Assembly: GCA_023459495.1 (NCBI GenBank)
Contig: JAEWTL010000013.1
Span: 372,001 to 436,000, forward strand
Direction: 5' to 3'
DNA from: Bacillota bacterium
GTDB lineage: Bacteria > Bacillota > Clostridia > Christensenellales > SZUA-584
Length of the DNA: 64,000 bases
Shown here: positions 61,118-64,000 of the stretch, piece by piece
Numbering within the stretch: the stretch's first letter is position 1
Layout: each line of letters starts with the position of its first letter
The notes under the pieces: model-generated
The model's database searches: none
What the model saw: only the letters and a program-made list of their open reading frames with translations
What the model was told of the DNA's origin: nothing
Translations under genes and position numbers: made by a program

Positions 61118-61429
61118 TCAGCCCTTCGCCTGCGTATCGTTGTCCTCGACGTCCTCCGCATCCACTACCGCGTCCTCCTGAGACTTGACCGTGGTCTGCT
61201 TATACAGCTGGTTGCCGAGCACCGTCACGCCCGTTACCAACACACCCTGCAACACGCCGGAAAGCTGCATGCCTGCCAGGAAGAATCCCCCGATCATGCC
61301 AAGGCCCAGCAGTATCCACGGGATCAGCCAATCCTTGATATTGGGGATCTTTTTTAAAAGCACGCCGATTACATACAGCACGGGAATCAAGATATACGAT
61401 TCGCTCACAATATAATTCATCAGGTCCAT
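61118..61429 (-). CDS. phage-holin-like membrane protein (Phage_holin_5_2 type)
   Basis: A 103-residue protein with MDLMNYIVSESYILIPVLYV, the next helix PWILLGLGMIGGFFLAGMQL, and VLQGVLVTGVTVLGNQLYKQ, then an acidic tail (EDAVVDAEDVEDNDTQ). GGAGG lies upstream of ATG 61429. The pattern fits a small holin family found both in phages and as lone chromosomal genes in Clostridia. No endolysin or other phage gene is nearby, and the gene converges on the ABC-2 permease with a 2-bp gap. Confidence 0.75.
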   Translation of the reverse strand: MDLMNYIVSESYILIPVLYVIGVLLKKIPNIKDWLIPWILLGLGMIGGFFLAGMQLSGVLQGVLVTGVTVLGNQLYKQTTVKSQEDAVVDAEDVEDNDTQAKG

Positions 61430-61671
61430 AAGTCGTCCTCCGTTAACAGTTGCTGTACTGCGCCTGCTGCAACAGACAATACATATATATGACACGCGGT
61501 TGCGTTTGGTGAGGCGCCGCCGTTTCGGTTGACGTATAGGCAGCTTCACAGCATGAAACACGGCAGCGAGCGAGGCGCGCGGATACCATAAACGCTGCCG
61601 CTTGACTTTGCCGCAGGCGGACAGTATTATCCTATGCGTCCGGAAAGCTCCCGTATTCCGCCGATATATAA
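61430..61671. other. intergenic region without recognised genes
   Basis: Between the holin-like start and the HTH promoter I see no ORF with coding character, RNA gene or clear terminator. The holin-like gene promoter must lie here, but no clean boxes were found. Confidence 0.5.
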
Positions 61672-61700
61672 TTGTCTTTTACAATAAAAGGTGATAGAAT
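61672..61700 (+). promoter_or_regulatory. promoter of the HTH-MBL operon
   Basis: TTGTCT (61672-61677) and TAGAAT (61695-61700) are 17 nt apart, about 30 nt upstream of the HTH ATG. The -35 sits in an imperfect inverted repeat ATTGTCTTTTACAAT (61671-61685), a possible autoregulatory site. Confidence 0.6.
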
Positions 61701-61729
61701 ATGGTTGCGGATGCGCAAAGGCGGTTGCA

Positions 61730-62083
61730 ATGAACAAGGACATCGGTGAAAAAATCAGAGACATGCGCCAGCAAAAAGGTTTGACACAGCTTGAACTCGC
61801 CAGAAAGGCCAAAGTTGCGCAATCCACGCTATCCTACATCGAGAAGGGCGCCAAAACGCCGCGGTTCGAAACGCTCAATGCGCTGTGCAGCGCCATGGGC
61901 ATTACGCTGTTTGAACTGTTAACCTTTGGCGAGCCTACCCATCCGACGCGCTTTCTTCAGGAAAACGCCGGGTCAGCACCGGCGGGCAGCTTTGAACACT
62001 ACCTCTACCGGCTGCTGTTGGGCAAGGAACCGCAGCCTGCTGTTTGCACTTCATCGGCTTGTGAAAGCGAGAATTCAGTATGA
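61730..62083 (+). CDS. XRE-family HTH regulator
   Basis: A 117-residue protein with an HTH_3 domain in the first 65 residues: IGEKIRDMRQQKGLTQLELA, RKAKVAQSTLSYIEKGAKTP and LCSAMGITLFELLTFGE. The short C-terminal part has no recognised domain. ATG 61730 has AGGCGG upstream; the earlier ATG at 61691 lies in the promoter. It overlaps the metallohydrolase gene by 4 bp, so the two are coupled. Confidence 0.88.
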   Translation: MNKDIGEKIRDMRQQKGLTQLELARKAKVAQSTLSYIEKGAKTPRFETLNALCSAMGITLFELLTFGEPTHPTRFLQENAGSAPAGSFEHYLYRLLLGKEPQPAVCTSSACESENSV

Positions 62084-62913
62084 GAGTATATACGTTGGTT
62101 GAAGGAAGCAGCCGCAAGGGCACCGGGTTTTTACCCGACGACGGCCTCAGCCTTTATTTTGAGTACGGCGGCCATCGCGTGCTGTTCGACACGGGCGCTA
62201 CCGCTGCGTTTATCTACAACGCAACGCTGCTTGGCATCGACCTCTCCAAGGTGGATACGTGCGTTATTTCCCATGCGCATGGACACCATACCGGAGGTTT
62301 GCCGAATTTCCTTGAAATCAACGACCATGCCACGGTCTACATGAAAAGCGAAACCAAGGGCGATTTCTATATGCGCCGCCCCTTCCATATGGACCAGTGC
62401 GGGATCGACCCGGAGCTGTTTCATAAATACGAGGACCGCATCCGGCTCATCGACGACGACATGGAAATATTCGAGGGCGTCACCGCGGCCAGCATCCGCA
62501 ATCACCGCAAACCACCCATCTATACCGCGCTGCTCTATGAGCGCCGGGGCGACGAATTTACCCGCGATACGCTGGCGCATGAGCTCTACCTTGCGATACG
62601 CACCTCCGCCGGGACGATCGTGCTGACCGGCTGTTCGCACAACGGCATCATCAACATCCTGCATTGCGCCGAAGACCGTTTCGGCAAAGTCGTGGGCGTG
62701 ATCGGCGGATTCCATCTGGACGGCGCACGGGTAATGGGCTTAAGGTACCGCGCCGAGCCTACACTTGAGGTTCGCGCAATCGCGCGGTATTTTAACGAGC
62801 ATAACATCAAGCACATCTACACGGGCTTCTGCACGGGCCGCAAAGCGCTCGAAAGGCTCGAACTGTTCTCGACCACTCAGCAGGTTCAGTCAGGCGACGT
62901 GGTGGACATATGA
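62080..62913 (+). CDS. MBL-fold metallohydrolase with His in place of the motif Asp
   Basis: A 277-residue metallo-beta-lactamase-fold protein resembling the MptA-like branch: MRVYTLVEGSSRKGTGFLPD, LSLYFEYGGHRVLFDTGATA, VISHAHGHHTGGLPNFLEIN, IVLTGCSHNGIINILHCAED and VIGGFHLDGARVM. The canonical HxHxDH is HxHxHH here (SHAHGHHTGG), so the Asp ligand of the second metal is replaced by His (CAC codon at that place). Activity or metal preference may differ. It is coupled to the XRE regulator upstream and a 90-residue protein downstream by 4-bp overlaps. Confidence 0.85.
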   Translation: MRVYTLVEGSSRKGTGFLPDDGLSLYFEYGGHRVLFDTGATAAFIYNATLLGIDLSKVDTCVISHAHGHHTGGLPNFLEINDHATVYMKSETKGDFYMRRPFHMDQCGIDPELFHKYEDRIRLIDDDMEIFEGVTAASIRNHRKPPIYTALLYERRGDEFTRDTLAHELYLAIRTSAGTIVLTGCSHNGIINILHCAEDRFGKVVGVIGGFHLDGARVMGLRYRAEPTLEVRAIARYFNEHNIKHIYTGFCTGRKALERLELFSTTQQVQSGDVVDI

Positions 62914-63182
62914 CGGAGGAGGATCAGATCCGCCAACTCACCGAAGGCATGCGGTTTGAACGCCGCATTCCGGCGTCCGCACGCGACAAGGCAGCCTATG
63001 CCGCGCTTGAGGCAGCATGCGAAGACGCGCTGAAAGCGCTGCAAAAGCTTCACCTGCGCGTGTGGCATGCCGCGCAGGGCGATTATCGTTCCCTGTCCAT
63101 GGACGAAGCGCACACGCTGCTGGAGGAAGCCCGAGAAAAGATCGACGTTGCATTGGAGAAGTGCCCGCGGGCAACTAAATAA
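62910..63182 (+). CDS. small helical hypothetical protein
   Basis: A 90-residue, mostly helical and charged protein (QIRQLTEGMRFERRIPASAR, ALEAACEDALKALQKLHLRV, LSMDEAHTLLEEAREKIDVA). ATG overlaps the metallohydrolase stop by 4 bp. No signal, membrane segment or known motif is visible. It is the last gene before two terminator hairpins. Confidence 0.7.
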   Translation: MTEEDQIRQLTEGMRFERRIPASARDKAAYAALEAACEDALKALQKLHLRVWHAAQGDYRSLSMDEAHTLLEEAREKIDVALEKCPRATK

Positions 63183-63187
63183 TAAAA

Positions 63188-63240
63188 CCTCCCGCTAAGG
63201 GAGGTGATCAAGGGTGTAACAACAGTTGTCACCCTTTTTT
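63188..63240 (+). terminator. two tandem hairpins ending the HTH-MBL operon
   Basis: CCTCCC/GGGAGG (63188-63204) is followed by AAGGGTG/CACCCTT (63210-63236, with an inner ACAAC/GTTGT), then TTTT. Confidence 0.8.
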
Positions 63241-63303
63241 ATTATGCTGTAATACGCACACAGCTTTTTAACCGTGTATCAGGATCAATGATTGGTTATC
63301 GCC

Positions 63304-63651
63304 TTATTCCAGTATGATAACGGCGATGAATACGAGCGGCTCGTCTTTTTCGTTGACGATGGAGTGGCTCGCGCCGCCGCCGCATACGTTGCAGTCACCC
63401 TTGCGCAAAATCTTGCGCTCGCCGTCGTCCATCAGCACGCCTTCGCCCTGCAGCACGAAGTAGACCTCAGTCTCATTTGCGTGCGGGTGCGCGCCGATAC
63501 CGTCACCCTTCTGCAGCGTATTGACGGCAAACAGGCGGGATTTGGCAGGCAGGCCTTCTTTGGGTACGATGTGATGCAGCGCCACGCTTCCCGGACCGCC
63601 GCGCATCGCTTCACGAACTTCATTTTTCATCTCCTCGTTGCGGATAACCAT
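63304..63651 (-). CDS. cupin-domain protein
   Basis: A 115-residue single-domain cupin. Motif 1 is IGAHPHANETEVYFVLQGEG (His, His, Glu) and motif 2 GDCNVCGGGASHSIVNEKDE (His), a complete metal site. GGAGG lies upstream of ATG 63651. It is 11 bp downstream of the homoserine dehydrogenase gene on the same strand. The substrate is unknown. Confidence 0.87.
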   Translation of the reverse strand: MVIRNEEMKNEVREAMRGGPGSVALHHIVPKEGLPAKSRLFAVNTLQKGDGIGAHPHANETEVYFVLQGEGVLMDDGERKILRKGDCNVCGGGASHSIVNEKDEPLVFIAVIILE

Positions 63652-63662
63652 GGTGATCCTCC

Positions 63663-64000
63663 TTACTTTTCTACGCGGATCATATTTTCAACGCTGACGA
63701 CCTCGGGCAGATACCGGATGTCGTCGAGCGCGCGCTTCATGGACAGCTCCTTGGCTTTGTGCGTGATGAAAATGAGCGGCACGCTTTCCTCGTACTTGCC
63801 ATTCTGTCTCACGGAGGAGAGGCTCACGCCATAATTGGCGAACACGCCTGCGATCTTGGCCAGCACGCCCGGCTGATCCTTCACCATCACACGCATATAG
63901 TATTCGCATTCCCAGTTGTTCTCGAAGGTGAGCTCCGAGGAGACCTTGGCTTCGTTGTAAAACGTCGTGTAATGGTGGTGCATCTGCCCCGCCGCGTATA
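63663..64000 (-). CDS. hom: homoserine dehydrogenase, C-terminal part with ACT domain (5' end outside window)
   Basis: The last 112 codons of a gene that enters from the right edge. The visible segment YAAGQMHHHYTTFYNEAKV is followed by an ACT domain: ECEYYMRVMVKDQPGVLAKI, AGVFANYGVSLSSVRQNGKY, PLIFITHKAKELSMKRALDD and VVSVENMIRVEK. This is the regulatory tail of homoserine dehydrogenase, which reduces aspartate semialdehyde to homoserine; the ACT domain usually senses threonine. Identification rests on the tail only. Confidence 0.75.
   Translation of the reverse strand, partial: YAAGQMHHHYTTFYNEAKVSSELTFENNWECEYYMRVMVKDQPGVLAKIAGVFANYGVSLSSVRQNGKYEESVPLIFITHKAKELSMKRALDDIRYLPEVVSVENMIRVEK

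Noticed and set aside
61118..61429. Prophage remnant suggested by the holin-like gene
   Set aside because: No lysin, structural, integrase or replication genes are nearby; isolated holin-like genes are common in Clostridia.

Overview
The window looks like a chromosomal segment of a moderately high-GC Bacillota bacterium, most likely class Clostridia. The reasons are the secG-rnr-smpB-ssrA order, the cluster of a YaaO-type decarboxylase, tmk, holB and ricT, a DUF3842 gene, a VanW protein, Gram-positive lipobox lipoproteins and strong GGAGG ribosome sites. The order or family cannot be fixed from the sequence. Everything here rests on reading the bases and translations; no database search was run.

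Region 1 (1-12356) is a divergent carbohydrate locus. The minus arm runs cupin, flavin oxidoreductase, aldo/keto reductase, L-rhamnose isomerase, an ASRT-family (sensory-rhodopsin-transducer-like) protein, a sugar-binding lipoprotein and an ABC ATPase cut by the window edge. The plus arm runs LacI regulator, LyxK-type kinase, RpiB/LacAB-type isomerase, UlaE-type 3-epimerase and UlaF/AraD-type 4-epimerase. Together the isomerase, kinase and two epimerases would carry L-lyxose through L-xylulose to D-xylulose 5-phosphate. Near-consensus promoters face outward from an AT-rich control region with several CTAAA/TTTAG palindromes.

Region 2 (12357-14315) is a scar of an integrative element: a decayed MFS transporter tail, a frameshifted and truncated tyrosine recombinase, and arm-type direct repeats, all against the 3' end of ssrA (tmRNA). 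Region 3 (14316-24163) is housekeeping: smpB, rnr, secG, fba, DUF3842, mnmA, Nudix and GNAT. It also holds two AT-rich genes (HD domain, DUF4145), a candidate structured RNA and three genes whose -10 boxes imply leaderless mRNAs.

Region 4 (24396-28626) has two uroporphyrinogen-decarboxylase-like proteins, a GntR regulator, a methyltransferase and a membrane protein. Region 5 (28738-46050) is the most interesting: a seven-gene minus operon with a D-apionate lactonase-like protein (ApnL family), a D-apionate oxidoisomerase-like protein (ApnO family), a TIM-barrel protein that may be the 3-oxo-isoapionate decarboxylase, a sugar-binding lipoprotein, a fused ABC ATPase-permease, a second permease and a GntR regulator. 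Next to it lie a TIM-barrel isomerase plus zinc dehydrogenase, a second GntR regulator with three matching operator-like palindromes, and a plus operon of a TIM-barrel isomerase, split transketolase, tartronate-semialdehyde-type reductase and glycerate kinase. I infer a D-apiose/D-apionate catabolic locus whose C4 product could enter central metabolism through transketolase.

Region 6 (46051-64000) contains a decayed membrane gene, tRNA-Gly(CCC), a mannitol-1-phosphate dehydrogenase-like gene, a 56-residue ferredoxin, the ricT-holB-tmk-HAD-decarboxylase cluster, a VanW protein, an ABC-2 exporter, a holin-like protein, an HTH regulator with a metallo-beta-lactamase-fold protein, a cupin, and the end of homoserine dehydrogenase.
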